From: Limnobacter litoralis
Lineage (GTDB): Bacteria; Pseudomonadota; Gammaproteobacteria; Burkholderiales; Burkholderiaceae_B
Direction: 5' to 3'
DNA length: 64,000 nt
Assembly (NCBI RefSeq): GCF_030160455.1
Contig: NZ_BSOJ01000006.1
Coordinates: forward strand, 372,001-436,000
A program made the position numbers and the translations under genes. Under the pieces are notes generated by a model. It was not told the DNA's origin. It worked only from the letters and a program-made list of their open reading frames with translations, and did no database searches. Below are positions 14,821 through 24,938 of the stretch, in pieces. Every line of letters begins with the position of its first letter. The first letter of the stretch is position 1.

Positions 14821-15113
14821 ATAACCAGCGTCTAATGAAAATTCTGTTGGCCCCTGTGGTTTCAGAGAAAAGCACAATGTTGGCCGATAATCACAGCCAG
14901 ATTGCTTTCAAAGTGTCTTCGACTGCCACCAAGCAGGAGATCAAGGCTGCTGTTGAGCTTCTGTTCAAAGTGGAAGTGGAGTCTGTCCGAGTGTTAAACC
15001 AGGCAGGCAAGCAAAAGCGTTTCGGCAAATCAATTGGTCGTCGTTCAGACGTGCGCAAGGCTTATATTGCGCTGAAGGACGGTCAAGAAATCAATTTCTC
15101 GGAGGCAGCGTAA
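14817..15113 (+). CDS. rplW: 50S ribosomal protein L23
   Basis: L23 sits at the tunnel exit, where it docks trigger factor and SRP. At 98 aa its length is typical, with the [16 protein letters not shown] start and [13 protein letters not shown] core. Its ATG overlaps the rplD stop, and rplB begins 1 nt after its stop. Confidence 0.96.
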   Translation: MNNQRLMKILLAPVVSEKSTMLADNHSQIAFKVSSTATKQEIKAAVELLFKVEVESVRVLNQAGKQKRFGKSIGRRSDVRKAYIALKDGQEINFSEAA

Positions 15114-15114
15114 T

Positions 15115-15942
15115 ATGCCACTCGTAAAACTGAAACCGACATCACCTGGCCGTCGCGCCATGGTCAAGGTCGTGCATCCGCATCTCCACAAGGGTGATGC
15201 ATACGCACCTTTGCTTGAAAAGAAATCAAAGACAGCCGGTCGTAACAACAATGGTCACGTTACCACTCGCCACATGGGTGGTGGTCATAAGCAGCACTAT
15301 CGTCTTGTTGATTTCAAGCGTAACAAAGACGGTGTGCCTGCCAAGGTTGAGCGTATTGAGTATGATCCAAACCGCACAGCACACATCGCTCTGATTTGTT
15401 ACGCTGATGGTGAGCGTTCGTACGTTATTGCTCCGCGCGGTCTGGAAATTGGGCAAACTTTGGTCAATGGTTCCGAGGCTCCGATTAAGATCGGCAATAC
15501 GCTTCCTATCCGTAACATCCCCGTTGGTACAACAATTCATTGTATCGAAATGCTGCCAGGCAAGGGTGCGCAGATTGCTCGTTCCGCAGGTGGTTCAGCC
15601 ATGCTGCTGGCCCGAGATGGATCCTATGCTCAGGTAAGGCTGCGTTCCGGCGAAATCCGCCGTATTCACATTGAATGCCGCGCCACGATCGGTGAGGTTA
15701 GCAATGAAGAGAACAGCCTGCGCAAGATCGGTAAGGCTGGTGCGACACGTTGGCGCGGTATTCGCCCAACAGTCCGTGGTACAGCCATGAACCCGGTTGA
15801 CCACCCACATGGTGGTGGTGAAGGTAAAACCGGCGAAGGTGGTGTACCAGTTAGTCCTTGGGGTGTGCCTGCCAAAGGTTACCGTACGCGCAGTAACAAG
15901 CGTACCAACTCCATGATTGTTCAGCGTCGCCACAAGCGCTAA
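15115..15942 (+). CDS. rplB: 50S ribosomal protein L2
   Basis: L2 is needed for subunit association and peptidyl-transferase activity. The 275-aa product has the C-terminal [15 protein letters not shown] loop with the conserved histidines (H230 and H232) that reach the catalytic centre, and the basic end [17 protein letters not shown]. It follows rplW by 1 nt, and rpsS starts 14 nt later. Confidence 0.97.
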   Translation: MPLVKLKPTSPGRRAMVKVVHPHLHKGDAYAPLLEKKSKTAGRNNNGHVTTRHMGGGHKQHYRLVDFKRNKDGVPAKVERIEYDPNRTAHIALICYADGERSYVIAPRGLEIGQTLVNGSEAPIKIGNTLPIRNIPVGTTIHCIEMLPGKGAQIARSAGGSAMLLARDGSYAQVRLRSGEIRRIHIECRATIGEVSNEENSLRKIGKAGATRWRGIRPTVRGTAMNPVDHPHGGGEGKTGEGGVPVSPWGVPAKGYRTRSNKRTNSMIVQRRHKR

Positions 15943-15956
15943 GCGGGGAATTTAAT

Positions 15957-16232
15957 ATGTCACGTTCATTAAAAAAAGGTCCTTTCTGCGACGCCCACCT
16001 GATCAAGAAGGTTGAGGCCGCGGTAGCAGCCAAGGACAAGCGACCAATTAAAACATGGTCTCGTCGTTCCACTGTTCTTCCAGAGTTCATTGGTTTGACA
16101 ATTGCGGTGCATAACGGACGTCAGCACGTTCCTGTTTATGTGAATGAAAACATGGTTGGCCACAAGCTGGGTGAATTTGCGTTGACTCGCACTTTCAAAG
16201 GGCATGCGGCGGACAAGAAGGCCAAGCGGTAA
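15957..16232 (+). CDS. rpsS: 30S ribosomal protein S19
   Basis: S19 binds 16S rRNA in the 30S head next to S13 and the A site. At 91 aa it starts [20 protein letters not shown] and holds the conserved [20 protein letters not shown] core. A GGGGAA ribosome-binding site precedes the ATG. It is 9 nt from rplV. Confidence 0.97.
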   Translation: MSRSLKKGPFCDAHLIKKVEAAVAAKDKRPIKTWSRRSTVLPEFIGLTIAVHNGRQHVPVYVNENMVGHKLGEFALTRTFKGHAADKKAKR

Positions 16233-16241
16233 GGGGGCAGC

Positions 16242-16571
16242 ATGGAAACTCGTGCAGTATTGAAGGGTGTGCGCCTCTCCGCACAAAAGGGCCGAATGGT
16301 AGCTGATTTGGTCCGTGGCAAAAAGGTCGACCAAGCGTTGAATATTCTCGCTTTTTCTCCTCAAAAAGGTGCTTTCATCGTCAAGAAGGTATTGGAGAGC
16401 GCTATTGCCAACGCCGAGCACAATGATGGTGCTGATGTCGATGAGCTGAAGGTCAAGACCATTTACGTCGAAGAGGGTCCCGTACTTAAGCGATTCACAG
16501 CCAGAGCCAAGGGACGCGGTAACCGCATTTTGAAGCAAACCTGTCACGTTTACGTGACCGTTGGTAACTAA
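16242..16571 (+). CDS. rplV: 50S ribosomal protein L22
   Basis: L22 spans the large subunit and its beta-hairpin lines the exit tunnel constriction. The 109-aa product carries the hairpin sequence around [18 protein letters not shown] (about residues 80-98), a known macrolide-resistance hotspot that looks wild type. A GGGGG ribosome-binding site precedes the ATG, and rpsC follows after 9 nt. Confidence 0.97.
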   Translation: METRAVLKGVRLSAQKGRMVADLVRGKKVDQALNILAFSPQKGAFIVKKVLESAIANAEHNDGADVDELKVKTIYVEEGPVLKRFTARAKGRGNRILKQTCHVYVTVGN

Positions 16572-16580
16572 GGGGGTTTC

Positions 16581-17381
16581 ATGGGTCAGAAAATTAACCC
16601 AACCGGATTCCGTTTGGCAGTTTCTCGCAACTGGGCCTCTCGTTGGTATGCCTCAAACCGCGATTTTTCTAAGATGTTGATCGAGGACATCAAGGTCCGC
16701 GATTTTCTGAAGAAGAAGTTGAAAAACGCATCTGTCGCACGTGTATTGATTGAGCGCCCAGCGAAAAACGCGCGTGTCACCATTTATTCGGCCAGGCCTG
16801 GTGTGGTCATCGGTAAGAAAGGTGAGGACATCGAGTTGTTGAAGGCCGATTTGCAAAAGTTGGTCGGCGTGCCTGTGCATGTGAACATCGAAGAAGTTCG
16901 CAAGCCTGAAATTGATGCTCAGTTGATCGCTGATGGAATTTCTCAGCAACTCGAGCGCCGGATTATGTTCCGACGTGCTATGAAGCGCGCCATGCAAAAT
17001 GCAATGCGCATGGGTGCACAGGGTATCAAGATCATGTCATCCGGTCGTTTGAACGGTATTGAGATTGCTCGAACAGAGTGGTATCGCGAAGGTCGTGTGC
17101 CTCTGCACACACTGCGCGCAGACATTGATTACGCCACCAGCGAAGCTTCTACGACCTACGGGATCATCGGTATCAAAGTCTGGGTATACAAAGGTGACAC
17201 TTTGGGACGCACGGACGTTTTGGCCGCCGCCCCGGAAGCTGAAAAAGAAGATCGTCGCCCTCGTCGTCCAGCCGGTCGTCCTGGCGTTCGTCGTGGCAAG
17301 AAGTCCGATGGTGCTAGCGCAGCAGCTAGCGGGTCTAACAAGGAGGAAGCATCCGCTGCTGGATCTTCCTCGGAACAGTAG
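16581..17381 (+). CDS. rpsC: 30S ribosomal protein S3 with extended low-complexity tail
   Basis: S3 forms part of the mRNA entry tunnel and helicase site. The type-2 KH domain with [12 protein letters not shown] lies near residues 75-86. At 266 aa it is longer than the roughly 233-aa E. coli protein: after about residue 215 comes an Arg/Pro-rich then Ala/Ser/Glu-rich tail ([20 protein letters not shown] and beyond). Similar variable tails occur in Burkholderiales S3; their role is unknown. Confidence 0.96.
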   Translation: MGQKINPTGFRLAVSRNWASRWYASNRDFSKMLIEDIKVRDFLKKKLKNASVARVLIERPAKNARVTIYSARPGVVIGKKGEDIELLKADLQKLVGVPVHVNIEEVRKPEIDAQLIADGISQQLERRIMFRRAMKRAMQNAMRMGAQGIKIMSSGRLNGIEIARTEWYREGRVPLHTLRADIDYATSEASTTYGIIGIKVWVYKGDTLGRTDVLAAAPEAEKEDRRPRRPAGRPGVRRGKKSDGASAAASGSNKEEASAAGSSSEQ

Positions 17382-17394
17382 TTAGGAGCGCATG

Positions 17395-17811
17395 ATGTTA
17401 CAGCCATCACGTCGCAAGTACAGGAAAGAACACAAGGGTCGTAACACCGGTCTGGCCACTCGTGGCGCCAGTGTTTCATTTGGTGAATTTGGTCTGAAGT
17501 CTACGGACCGTGGTCGTTTGACTGCCCGTCAGATTGAGTCAGCACGTCGTGCCATGGTCCGCCACATTAAACGTGGCGGTAAGATCTGGATTCGTGTGTT
17601 CCCGGACAAGCCAATTACCAACAAGCCCGCTGAAGTTCGTATGGGTAACGGTAAAGGTAACGTCGAGTATTACGTTGCAGAAATCCAGCCTGGAAAGGTT
17701 CTTTATGAAATGGACGGTGTGTCGGAAGAGCTTGCTCGTGAGGCATTCCGCCTCGCGGCTGCAAAGTTGCCTTTGCGCACCGTGTTCGTCACTCGTCAAA
17801 TTGGAGGTTAA
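17395..17811 (+). CDS. rplP: 50S ribosomal protein L16
   Basis: L16 helps form the A-site tRNA binding region of the 50S subunit. Two tandem ATG codons (17392 and 17395) exist. The second is preferred because it gives the family start [17 protein letters not shown] (138 aa) and leaves 6 nt from the GGAG ribosome-binding site rather than 3. The stop TAA overlaps the first of two ATG codons of rpmC. Confidence 0.95.
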   Translation: MLQPSRRKYRKEHKGRNTGLATRGASVSFGEFGLKSTDRGRLTARQIESARRAMVRHIKRGGKIWIRVFPDKPITNKPAEVRMGNGKGNVEYYVAEIQPGKVLYEMDGVSEELAREAFRLAAAKLPLRTVFVTRQIGG

Positions 17812-17813
17812 TG

Positions 17814-18008
17814 ATGAACGCTTCTGAATTACGGGGTAAAGACAAGGCAGCATTGACTGCGGAGCTGGAGTCTCTTTTGAAAGCCCAGTTTTCATTGAGA
17901 ATGCAAGTGGCAACACAGCAGTTGTCAAACACTTCACAGTTGAAGAAGGTACGCAAGGACATCGCCCGCGTTAAGACTGTGATGACTGAATTGAAGAGGT
18001 CTGTATGA
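17814..18008 (+). CDS. rpmC: 50S ribosomal protein L29
   Basis: L29 is a small two-helix protein at the tunnel exit beside L23. The start [19 protein letters not shown] gives 64 aa. A tandem ATG at 17811 would add one Met; the second is chosen for its 6-nt spacing to GGAGG. The last four bases overlap the rpsQ ATG (ATGA), implying coupling. Confidence 0.94.
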   Translation: MNASELRGKDKAALTAELESLLKAQFSLRMQVATQQLSNTSQLKKVRKDIARVKTVMTELKRSV

Positions 18009-18277
18009 GTACAGAAGGTAAAGTAGCTCTGAAGAGGGTGCTCGTTGGTCGCGTTGTCAGTGACAAGATGACGAAGTCAGTGGTGGTGAAGGTTGAGAAC
18101 AACATCAAGCACCCCATTTATGGCAAGTACATTGTGAAGTCACACAAATACACAGCGCACGATGAGTCCAATGAAGTGCAGGCTGGTGATCTGGTTGAAA
18201 TCTCTGAAGGCCGTCCAATTTCCAAGACCAAGTCTTGGAGTGTGACTAAAGTGTTGGAAAAAGCAAAAGTTATCTAA
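18005..18277 (+). CDS. rpsQ: 30S ribosomal protein S17
   Basis: S17 is a primary 16S rRNA binder of OB-fold type. The 90-aa product has the conserved [19 protein letters not shown] and [14 protein letters not shown] segments. It ends the S10 operon; a 106-bp gap with a hairpin and a candidate promoter separates it from rplN. Confidence 0.96.
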   Translation: MSTEGKVALKRVLVGRVVSDKMTKSVVVKVENNIKHPIYGKYIVKSHKYTAHDESNEVQAGDLVEISEGRPISKTKSWSVTKVLEKAKVI

Positions 18278-18284
18278 TTTTTGC

Positions 18285-18320
18285 TTGTTAAATGAAATTC
18301 GGCCTGCTACTATAGCAGGC
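18285..18320 (+). promoter_or_regulatory. Candidate spc promoter overlapping an 8-bp hairpin
   Basis: TTGTTA (18285-18290) and TACTAT (18308-18313) are 17 nt apart. The -10 lies within a perfect inverted repeat GCCTGCTA (18302-18309)/TAGCAGGC (18313-18320) with a CTA loop. The repeat has no T-tract, so it is either an operator-like palindrome or a processing hairpin in the S10-spc read-through transcript. Confidence 0.4.
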
Positions 18321-18383
18321 TATCCTTTCAACCCATGCGGGACCAAAACTGGCCATTCTGATGGTTAAGTTGGTTAGAAATCA

Positions 18384-18752
18384 ATGATACAAATGCAATC
18401 TAGGCTCAAGGTAGCCGATAACACAGGTGCGCGTGCAGTTATGTGCATTAAGGTGTTGGGTGGTTCCAAGCGTCGTTACGCTGGAATTGGCGACATCATT
18501 AAGGTCTCCGTAAAAGATGCGGCGCCGCGCGGTCGAGTTAAAAAAGGCGAAATTTACAACGCTGTAGTCGTGCGTACTGCCAAAGGCGTCCGCAGGCCTG
18601 ACGGTGCGTTGATCAAATTTGATGACAATGCAGCAGTGCTGTTGAATGCAAAGCTTGAGCCAATCGGCACCCGTATTTTTGGCCCGGTCACGCGTGAGCT
18701 CCGTACAGAGAAGTTCATGAAGATCGTTTCTCTGGCGCCAGAGGTATTGTGA
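18384..18752 (+). CDS. rplN: 50S ribosomal protein L14
   Basis: L14 lies at the subunit interface and forms bridges B5 and B8. The 122-aa sequence starts [20 protein letters not shown] and is among the most conserved ribosomal proteins; IRFDD-type (here [12 protein letters not shown]) and [12 protein letters not shown] motifs are present. First gene of the spc cluster. The ribosome-binding site is weak. Confidence 0.97.
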   Translation: MIQMQSRLKVADNTGARAVMCIKVLGGSKRRYAGIGDIIKVSVKDAAPRGRVKKGEIYNAVVVRTAKGVRRPDGALIKFDDNAAVLLNAKLEPIGTRIFGPVTRELRTEKFMKIVSLAPEVL

Positions 18753-18759
18753 GGAAGCT

Positions 18760-19071
18760 ATGAACAAAATTCGCAAAGGTGATGAGGTTGTGGTCCTGAG
18801 TGGCCGTGACAAAGGTAAGCGCGGTGTGGTTTTGGCGCGCGTAGACGATACGCATCTTCTGGTTGAAGGTGTGAATGAAGTGAAGAAGCATCAGAAGCCA
18901 AACCCAATGAAGGGTGAGGTTGGTGGTGTTGTAACAAAGACCATGCCTATTGACCAGTCCAATGTAAGTCTGTTCGACAAGGCCACTGGTAAACCTTCAC
19001 GTGTCGCCATTAAGAAGGTAGACGGCAAGTCTGTCAGAGTATTGGTCGCCACTGGCGCCGAATTGGCTTAA
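18760..19071 (+). CDS. rplX: 50S ribosomal protein L24
   Basis: L24 is an assembly initiator with an N-terminal KOW motif ([20 protein letters not shown], residues 6-25). At 103 aa its length is normal. GAGGAAG precedes the ATG, and rplN ends 7 nt upstream. Confidence 0.96.
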   Translation: MNKIRKGDEVVVLSGRDKGKRGVVLARVDDTHLLVEGVNEVKKHQKPNPMKGEVGGVVTKTMPIDQSNVSLFDKATGKPSRVAIKKVDGKSVRVLVATGAELA

Positions 19072-19081
19072 GGGGATTTTC

Positions 19082-19621
19082 GTGTCACGTTTTCAAGATT
19101 TATATCGAAATGAAATCGTTGGTCAGTTGACCAAGCAGTTTTCATACAAGTCTGTCATGGAAGTGCCCCGAATCACCAAGATTACCCTCAATATGGGCGT
19201 CGGTGAGGCAGTCAATGACAAAAAGGTAATTGAGTTGGCGGTGGGTGATCTCACCAAAATTGCCGGTCAAAAGCCCGTTGTAACCAAGGCCAAAAAAGCG
19301 ATTGCGGGTTTCAAGATTCGCGAAGGCTATCCTGTTGGTTGTATGGTCACCTTGCGTGGTGAAAAGATGTACGAATTCTTGGATCGTCTTGTAACGATTG
19401 CTTTTCCTCGGGTTCGTGACTTCCGTGGTGTGTCTGGCAAATCATTTGATGGTCGAGGCAACTACAACATCGGTATCAAAGAGCAGATCATTTTTCCGGA
19501 AATCGAGTACGACAAAATTGACGCTCTGCGTGGTTTGAACATTAGTGTTACCACGACTGCAAAGACCAATGACGAAGCGAAGGCATTGCTGTCTGCGTTT
19601 AAGTTCCCTTTCCGTAACTGA
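19082..19621 (+). CDS. rplE: 50S ribosomal protein L5
   Basis: L5 binds 5S rRNA and contacts P-site tRNA. The 179-aa product uses a GTG start preceded by GGGGA. The conserved [15 protein letters not shown] and [20 protein letters not shown] motifs are intact. It lies 10 nt after rplX and 8 nt before rpsN. Confidence 0.96.
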   Translation: MSRFQDLYRNEIVGQLTKQFSYKSVMEVPRITKITLNMGVGEAVNDKKVIELAVGDLTKIAGQKPVVTKAKKAIAGFKIREGYPVGCMVTLRGEKMYEFLDRLVTIAFPRVRDFRGVSGKSFDGRGNYNIGIKEQIIFPEIEYDKIDALRGLNISVTTTAKTNDEAKALLSAFKFPFRN

Positions 19622-19629
19622 GGTGAGTT

Positions 19630-19935
19630 GTGGCAAAACTGTCTTTAATTAATCGAGAGAAGAAGCGCGCTCAGCTCGTACAAAAGTACTCAGCAAAGCG
19701 TAAGGCGCTTCAGGCCGTTATCGCTGACCAATCCGTCAGCGAAGTGGAGCGTTATGAAGCTCGTCTGAAGCTTCAGGCCCTTCCAAGAAATTCCAGTCCT
19801 ACCCGAGTCCGCAATCGTTGTGGCTTGACAGGGCGTCCACGCGGCACATTCCGTCAGTTTGGCTTGGCCAGAAACAAGATCCGTGAAATCGCCATGCGTG
19901 GCGAAATTCCAGGGCTCACAAAGGCAAGTTGGTAA
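19630..19935 (+). CDS. rpsN: 30S ribosomal protein S14 (zinc-independent form)
   Basis: S14 packs in the 30S head. This is the long 101-aa form that lacks the CxxC zinc pairs found in the short paralogue; the C-terminal [20 protein letters not shown] signature is intact. Translation starts at GTG (19630) after a GAGG ribosome-binding site. Confidence 0.96.
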   Translation: MAKLSLINREKKRAQLVQKYSAKRKALQAVIADQSVSEVERYEARLKLQALPRNSSPTRVRNRCGLTGRPRGTFRQFGLARNKIREIAMRGEIPGLTKASW

Positions 19936-19947
19936 GGGGTTGATGAT

Positions 19948-20343
19948 ATGAGTATGAGTGATCCAATCGCCGATATGTTGACCCGTATCCGCAACGCGCA
20001 AGGTGTTGAGAAGACGTCTGTCCAGATGCCTTCTTCAAAGCTGAAGGTGGCCATTGCCCAAGTGTTGAAGGATGAAGGTTATATCGAGAATTTCTCCGTG
20101 ATCGGCGAAGCTGCAAAACCAGTTTTGAGCGTCGAGCTTAAATACTATGCTGGTCGTCCAGTCATTGAGAAGATTGAGCGTGTGTCAAAGCCTGGTCTCC
20201 GGATCTACAAGGGCAAGAATGACATTCCTCAGGTAATGAATGGTCTTGGTGTTGCAATCGTTTCAACATCCAAGGGTTTGATGACAGACAGAAAGGCTCG
20301 CTCTACCGGTATCGGTGGGGAAGTCATCTGCTACGTCGCTTAA
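19948..20343 (+). CDS. rpsH: 30S ribosomal protein S8
   Basis: S8 is a central-domain 16S rRNA binder and in E. coli represses the spc operon. The 131-aa product starts [18 protein letters not shown] and ends with the conserved [21 protein letters not shown] block. A GGGG ribosome-binding site precedes the ATG; 10 nt separate it from rplF. Confidence 0.97.
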   Translation: MSMSDPIADMLTRIRNAQGVEKTSVQMPSSKLKVAIAQVLKDEGYIENFSVIGEAAKPVLSVELKYYAGRPVIEKIERVSKPGLRIYKGKNDIPQVMNGLGVAIVSTSKGLMTDRKARSTGIGGEVICYVA

Positions 20344-20353
20344 GGAGAGGGCA

Positions 20354-20887
20354 ATGTCAAGAGTTGCGAAGGCTCCGATTGCGGTGCCAAAGTCTGTCCA
20401 GGTAACAGTGGCTGGTCAGTTGGTTACAGTGAAATCGTCTACCGCCGAGCTAAAGCTGAACTTGCATCCGCAGGTTATCGCCAAGTTTGAGGATGGTGTG
20501 CTGTCAGTTTCGACATCTTCTGATCTTCCCGGCGCCATGGCTCAGGCAGGTACAAGTCGTGCTCTGCTGGCGAATATGGTCCAGGGTGTGGACAAGGGTT
20601 TCGAGCGCAAGCTTCAACTGGTAGGCGTTGGCTACAAAGCCGCCGTACAGGGAAATGAGCTCAACCTTGCTCTTGGTTTCTCGCATCCCGTCAAGCATCA
20701 GCTTCCGGCCGGAGTGAAGGCGGAAACCCCGACTCCCACTGAGATTATCTTGAAGGGTCCAGACAAGCAGGTAATTGGTCAGACCGCAGCAGAGATTCGT
20801 GGTTATCGTCCGCCAGAGCCCTACAAGGGCAAGGGCGTTCGTTATGCCAACGAGCGTGTGGTTATCAAAGAGACTAAGAAGAAATAA
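20354..20887 (+). CDS. rplF: 50S ribosomal protein L6
   Basis: L6 lies near the factor-binding site and the sarcin-ricin loop. The chosen ATG follows GGAGAGGG and gives 177 aa starting [17 protein letters not shown]; an upstream in-frame extension lies inside rpsH and is rejected. The C-terminal signature [16 protein letters not shown] is present. Confidence 0.96.
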   Translation: MSRVAKAPIAVPKSVQVTVAGQLVTVKSSTAELKLNLHPQVIAKFEDGVLSVSTSSDLPGAMAQAGTSRALLANMVQGVDKGFERKLQLVGVGYKAAVQGNELNLALGFSHPVKHQLPAGVKAETPTPTEIILKGPDKQVIGQTAAEIRGYRPPEPYKGKGVRYANERVVIKETKKK

Positions 20888-20905
20888 GGCTCCGAAGGAT
20901 AAATC

Positions 20906-21268
20906 ATGGAAACTAAAAAAGAGGCACGCCTTCGTCGTGCCAAGCAAACTCGCAGAAGGATTGCGCTTGCTGGCGCAAGCAGACTGTGTGTATTCCGTTC
21001 CAATTCGCACATTTATGCGGCGGTTCATTCGGCTGATGGTGGAAAGGTTCTTGTCGCTGCTTCAAGTACCGACAAAGAGATCAAGGCTGAACTCGGCGGA
21101 AAGCCAGGTTCCAACAAAGCTGCTGCAGCGCTGGTCGGTGCTGCCGTTGCGAGGCGTGCCTTGGCGGCTGGTGTGACTGAGGTTGCGTTTGACCGTTCTG
21201 GCTTTGCCTATCATGGTCGGGTCAAGGAATTGGCCGAAGCGGCTCGTGAAGCCGGTCTTAAATTCTAA
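20906..21268 (+). CDS. rplR: 50S ribosomal protein L18
   Basis: L18 binds 5S rRNA together with L5. The 120-aa product has the basic N-terminus [19 protein letters not shown] and the C-terminal [20 protein letters not shown] signature. A GAAGGA ribosome-binding site precedes the ATG. Confidence 0.96.
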   Translation: METKKEARLRRAKQTRRRIALAGASRLCVFRSNSHIYAAVHSADGGKVLVAASSTDKEIKAELGGKPGSNKAAAALVGAAVARRALAAGVTEVAFDRSGFAYHGRVKELAEAAREAGLKF

Positions 21269-21277
21269 GAGGTTATC

Positions 21278-21802
21278 ATGGCAAGAATGCAAGGTAAGAA
21301 TGCTGCTCCAGAGGCTCGCGATGACGGTCTGAAAGAGAAGATGATCGCCGTTAACCGCGTAACAAAAGTGGTGAAGGGTGGTCGTATTCTGGGCTTCGCA
21401 GCGCTCACAGTAGTTGGTGACGGCGATGGTCAGGTCGGTATGGGCAAGGGCAAGTCTCGTGAAGTGCCTGTCGCTGTTCAAAAGGGCATGGAGCAGGCTC
21501 GTCGGCAAATGGCTGGCGTGTCTTTGAGAGACGGCACCATTCACCACACGGTGTTTGGTCGTCATGGTGCGTCCAAGGTTTTCTTGGCGCCCGCTCAAGA
21601 GGGTACTGGCATTATCGCTGGTGGACCCATGCGTGCCGTCTTGGAGGTGGTTGGTGTTAGAAACATCGTGGCCAAGAGTCACGGTTCTTCTAATCCTTAC
21701 AACCTTGTGCGCGCCACACTGGACGCGCTGTCCAAGTTGAAAACTCCATCAGAGATTGCTGCGAAGCGCGGTCTGTCTGTGGAAAAGTTATTTGAGGCTT
21801 GA
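21278..21802 (+). CDS. rpsE: 30S ribosomal protein S5
   Basis: S5 lines the mRNA entry channel, affects fidelity and binds spectinomycin near its N-terminal loop. At 174 aa it holds the double-stranded RNA binding fold ([20 protein letters not shown]) and the [19 protein letters not shown] signature. It is 1 nt upstream of rpmD. Confidence 0.97.
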   Translation: MARMQGKNAAPEARDDGLKEKMIAVNRVTKVVKGGRILGFAALTVVGDGDGQVGMGKGKSREVPVAVQKGMEQARRQMAGVSLRDGTIHHTVFGRHGASKVFLAPAQEGTGIIAGGPMRAVLEVVGVRNIVAKSHGSSNPYNLVRATLDALSKLKTPSEIAAKRGLSVEKLFEA

Positions 21803-21803
21803 T

Positions 21804-21986
21804 ATGAGCGCTAACGTCAAAGTAACACTTGTGAAGAGTGTAATTGGTACCCAGCAGGCCCATAGAGACACCGTTAAAGGTTTGGGTTTGCGTAAACTGA
21901 ACAGCAGTCGCGTCTTGGTTGATACGCCTGAAGTTCGCGGGATGATCAACAAGGTAAGCTACCTGTTGAAGGTGGAGGCTGCGTGA
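21804..21986 (+). CDS. rpmD: 50S ribosomal protein L30
   Basis: A 60-aa protein starting [18 protein letters not shown], with the [14 protein letters not shown] end typical of L30. The ATG directly after the rpsE stop is used; a longer frame from 21756 overlaps rpsE and is rejected. The TGA stop overlaps the rplO ATG (TGATG). Confidence 0.95.
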   Translation: MSANVKVTLVKSVIGTQQAHRDTVKGLGLRKLNSSRVLVDTPEVRGMINKVSYLLKVEAA

Positions 21987-22420
21987 TGGAACTGAATACA
22001 ATCAAGCCTGCTGAAGGCAGTAAATTCAATAGGCGCCGTGTAGGTCGTGGCATTGGTTCTGGTCTCGGTAAAACTGCAGGTCGTGGACACAAGGGTCAAA
22101 AATCTCGGGCTGGTGGCTTTCACAAGGTCGGCTTTGAGGGCGGCCAGATGCCAATGCATCGTCGTCTTCCCAAGCGTGGATTCAAGTCTCGTATTGCGCC
22201 TTTTTCAGTTGAGGTGAGGTTGGGTGATCTGCAGGAATTGGCTGTTGATCAAATCGATCTTTTGACTTTGAAGAGTGCCGGTCTGGTTCCAGCGCGTGCT
22301 CAGGCGGTCAAGGTGATTCTGGCCGGAACAATTTCCAAGGCAGTATCGCTGAACGGTATCAAAGCCACTAAGGGCGCACTGGAAGCGATTACCGCAGCCG
22401 GTGGTTCTGTAAGCGCGTAA
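21986..22420 (+). CDS. rplO: 50S ribosomal protein L15
   Basis: L15 is a late assembly protein with a glycine- and arginine-rich N-terminal extension ([20 protein letters not shown]) that winds into 23S rRNA. The ATG at 21986, overlapping the rpmD stop, gives 144 aa beginning [14 protein letters not shown]. The GTG one codon earlier is less likely. GGAGG lies 11 nt upstream of the ATG. Confidence 0.95.
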   Translation: MELNTIKPAEGSKFNRRRVGRGIGSGLGKTAGRGHKGQKSRAGGFHKVGFEGGQMPMHRRLPKRGFKSRIAPFSVEVRLGDLQELAVDQIDLLTLKSAGLVPARAQAVKVILAGTISKAVSLNGIKATKGALEAITAAGGSVSA

Positions 22421-22430
22421 AGGGCAGCCA

Positions 22431-23759
22431 GTGGCAATTAATCCGTCAACATTAGCAGGGTCAAGCAAGTTTTCCGATCTGCGTAAACGATTGGTTTTCT
22501 TGCTGCTTGCCTTGATTGTTTATCGAGTGGGCGCACACATTCCAGTGCCTGGAATCGATCCAGTTCAGCTGAAGAGTCTGTTTGACTCCCAGCAGGGCGG
22601 AATTCTCGGCATGTTCAACATGTTTTCGGGTGGTGCGCTGTCTAGGTTCACGGTATTCGCTTTGGGGATCATGCCCTACATCTCCGCGTCGATTGTTATG
22701 CAATTGATGAGCGTTGTAGTGCCTTCTCTGGAAGCGCTGAAGAAAGAGGGCGAGCAGGGACGCAGAAAGATTACTCAGTACACACGTTACGGTACTTTCT
22801 TTCTGGCAACCTTCCAAGCCATTGGTATTTCTGTGGCGCTGGAGTCCCAGGCTGGTTTGGTGATTGACCCCGGCATGGCTTTTCGTTTCACGACTGCTGT
22901 TTCGTTGGTCACGGGGACCATGTTTTTGATGTGGTTGGGTGAGCAAATCACGGAACGTGGGCTGGGCAATGGCATTTCGATCCTGATTTTTGGTGGTATT
23001 GCAGCTGGTTTGCCGGGTGCGCTGGGTGGGTTGTTTGAATTGGTGCGCACAGGTGCCTTAAGTGCGCTTGTTGCCCTGTTCATTTGTGTGCTTGCTGCTG
23101 GCGTTACCTACGTGGTTGTTTTCGTTGAACGTGCCCAAAGAAAGATCACAGTCAACTACGCGAAGCGTCAGGTCGGAAATCGGGTTTATCAGGGTCAGTC
23201 GTCGCATTTGCCCCTGAAATTGAACATGGCTGGGGTCATCCCACCCATTTTCGCCTCGAGTATTATTTTGTTGCCCGCTACGCTGTCAAGCTGGTTCGGC
23301 ACAGGTACGGGTAGAGTTGTGGAGTTTCTGAAGGGTGTGTCCCAGACCCTGTCGCCTGGGCATCCCCTTTACATGTTGCTGTATGCGTCCGCTATTGTGT
23401 TTTTCTGCTTTTTTTATACGGCCTTGGTGTTCAACAGCCGAGAGACTGCAGACAATTTGAAGAAGAGCGGAGCGTTTTTGCCAGGTATTCGTCCAGGCGA
23501 ACAGACGTCCAAATACATCGACAAGGTACTGACTCGGCTTACGCTGGTCGGCGCTGTTTACATCACCTTGGTGTGTTTGTTACCCGAGTTTCTTGTTTTG
23601 GGGCTCAGCGTGCCGTTTTATTTTGGCGGTACATCTTTGCTGATCATTGTTGTGGTTGCTATGGACTTCATGGCTCAGGTACAAGCCTTCGTGATGTCGC
23701 AGCAGTATGACAGTCTCTTGAAGAAATCAAACTTCAAGGGTTCTGGGTTGACGAGGTAA
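22431..23759 (+). CDS. secY: Preprotein translocase subunit SecY
   Basis: SecY is the central pore of the Sec protein-export channel in the inner membrane. The 442-aa product has about ten hydrophobic segments, with the plug and lateral-gate region after the first (PVPGIDP) and the family signatures [15 protein letters not shown] and [13 protein letters not shown]. It starts at GTG (22431) after an AGGGCAG ribosome-binding site. It is embedded in the spc cluster as usual, and infA begins 3 nt after its stop. Confidence 0.97.
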   Translation: MAINPSTLAGSSKFSDLRKRLVFLLLALIVYRVGAHIPVPGIDPVQLKSLFDSQQGGILGMFNMFSGGALSRFTVFALGIMPYISASIVMQLMSVVVPSLEALKKEGEQGRRKITQYTRYGTFFLATFQAIGISVALESQAGLVIDPGMAFRFTTAVSLVTGTMFLMWLGEQITERGLGNGISILIFGGIAAGLPGALGGLFELVRTGALSALVALFICVLAAGVTYVVVFVERAQRKITVNYAKRQVGNRVYQGQSSHLPLKLNMAGVIPPIFASSIILLPATLSSWFGTGTGRVVEFLKGVSQTLSPGHPLYMLLYASAIVFFCFFYTALVFNSRETADNLKKSGAFLPGIRPGEQTSKYIDKVLTRLTLVGAVYITLVCLLPEFLVLGLSVPFYFGGTSLLIIVVVAMDFMAQVQAFVMSQQYDSLLKKSNFKGSGLTR

Positions 23760-23762
23760 TGA

Positions 23763-23981
23763 TTGTCTAAAGACGATGTAATCCAAATGCAGGGTGAGGT
23801 TGTTGAAAACCTTCCCAACGCCACTTTCCGAGTGAAGCTCGAAAATGGTCATGTGGTGCTCGGACATATTTCAGGGAAAATGAGGATGAATTACATCCGG
23901 ATTTTGCCTGGTGATAAGGTGACTGTGGAATTAACGCCATACGATCTGTCTCGAGCTCGTATTGTATTCCGAGCGAAGTAA
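23763..23981 (+). CDS. infA: Translation initiation factor IF-1, TTG start
   Basis: IF-1 occupies the ribosomal A site during initiation. The 72-aa OB-fold protein starts [19 protein letters not shown] after the initiator and ends [12 protein letters not shown], both family constants. The only usable initiator is TTG at 23763, because the nearby ATG (23759) runs into a stop after three codons. A weak codon on an initiation factor may limit its own synthesis. It sits between secY and rpmJ. Confidence 0.95.
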   Translation: MSKDDVIQMQGEVVENLPNATFRVKLENGHVVLGHISGKMRMNYIRILPGDKVTVELTPYDLSRARIVFRAK

Positions 23982-24004
23982 ATCGCTCTTTATTGGAGTT
24001 AGCC

Positions 24005-24118
24005 ATGAAAGTTCAGGCTTCTGTAAAAAAGATTTGCAGGAAGTGCAAAGTAATCAAGCGCAAGGGCGTTGTTCGCGTCATCTGTGAAGATGCACGTCAT
24101 AAGCAACGTCAAGGTTAA
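24005..24118 (+). CDS. rpmJ: 50S ribosomal protein L36 (zinc-binding form)
   Basis: A 37-aa protein translated by eye, starting [20 protein letters not shown]11, C14, C27 and H32 form the complete zinc ribbon, so this is the zinc-binding form rather than the zinc-free paralogue that many bacteria induce on zinc starvation. A TGGAG ribosome-binding site lies 8 nt upstream. It lies between infA and rpsM. Confidence 0.95.
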   Translation: MKVQASVKKICRKCKVIKRKGVVRVICEDARHKQRQG

Positions 24119-24135
24119 TTTAAGGGGTATTCCAT

Positions 24136-24501
24136 ATGGCTCGTATTGCCGGCATTAACATTCCAAGCCATCAGCACACCGTAATCGGTCTGACCGCTAT
24201 TTTTGGTATTGGTCGCTCAACCGCACGCAAGATTTGCGAAGCGACTTCAATTGCTGAGAACAAAAAGGTCAAGGACCTCGATGACGCCGATCTGGAAAGA
24301 TTGCGTGACGAGGTTGCCAAGTACGTTGTTGAGGGTGATTTGCGTCGCGAAGTGACCATGAGCATCAAGCGATTGATGGACCTTGGTTGTTATCGTGGCT
24401 TCCGTCATCGCAAGGGTTTGCCAGTTCGAGGCCAGCGTACGCGTACCAATGCTCGCACCCGCAAGGGACCAAAGCGCGCTGGTATCGCTTTGAAGAAATA
24501 A
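24136..24501 (+). CDS. rpsM: 30S ribosomal protein S13
   Basis: S13 forms head-to-50S bridges and contacts P-site tRNA with its basic tail. The 121-aa product has the helix-two-turn-helix start [19 protein letters not shown] and the [16 protein letters not shown] tail. An AGGGG ribosome-binding site precedes the ATG. First gene of the alpha cluster. Confidence 0.97.
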   Translation: MARIAGINIPSHQHTVIGLTAIFGIGRSTARKICEATSIAENKKVKDLDDADLERLRDEVAKYVVEGDLRREVTMSIKRLMDLGCYRGFRHRKGLPVRGQRTRTNARTRKGPKRAGIALKK

Positions 24502-24527
24502 TCCGTAGATAAGGGAAGGTTAAGGAC

Positions 24528-24923
24528 ATGGCCAAAGGACAAGCCAATTCACGTGGACGCAAGAAAGTCAAAAAGAATATTTCTGACGGCATCGCGCACG
24601 TGCACGCTTCATTTAACAACACCATCATCACAATTACTGACCGTCAGGGCAACGCTTTGGCGTGGTCAACTTCTGGTGCTCAGGGTTTTAAGGGTTCTCG
24701 TAAATCCACTCCATTTGCGGCACAGGTGGCTGCAGAAGTTGCTGGTAAAGCGGCCCAAGAATGTGGCATTAAAACAGTTGAAGTGCGTATCAAGGGACCT
24801 GGTCCCGGTCGTGAGTCAAGCGTTCGTGCCTTGAACGGTTTGGGTATCAAAGTGACTAGCATTAGCGACGTTACTCCTGTACCACACAACGGATGTCGTC
24901 CTCCCAAGCGTCGTCGCATCTGA
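24528..24923 (+). CDS. rpsK: 30S ribosomal protein S11
   Basis: S11 lies on the platform near the E site and the Shine-Dalgarno helix. The 131-aa product contains [19 protein letters not shown] and ends [17 protein letters not shown], both invariant. Its ATG follows GGAAGG. Confidence 0.97.
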   Translation: MAKGQANSRGRKKVKKNISDGIAHVHASFNNTIITITDRQGNALAWSTSGAQGFKGSRKSTPFAAQVAAEVAGKAAQECGIKTVEVRIKGPGPGRESSVRALNGLGIKVTSISDVTPVPHNGCRPPKRRRI

Positions 24924-24938
24924 TTTTTTAAGACCATT

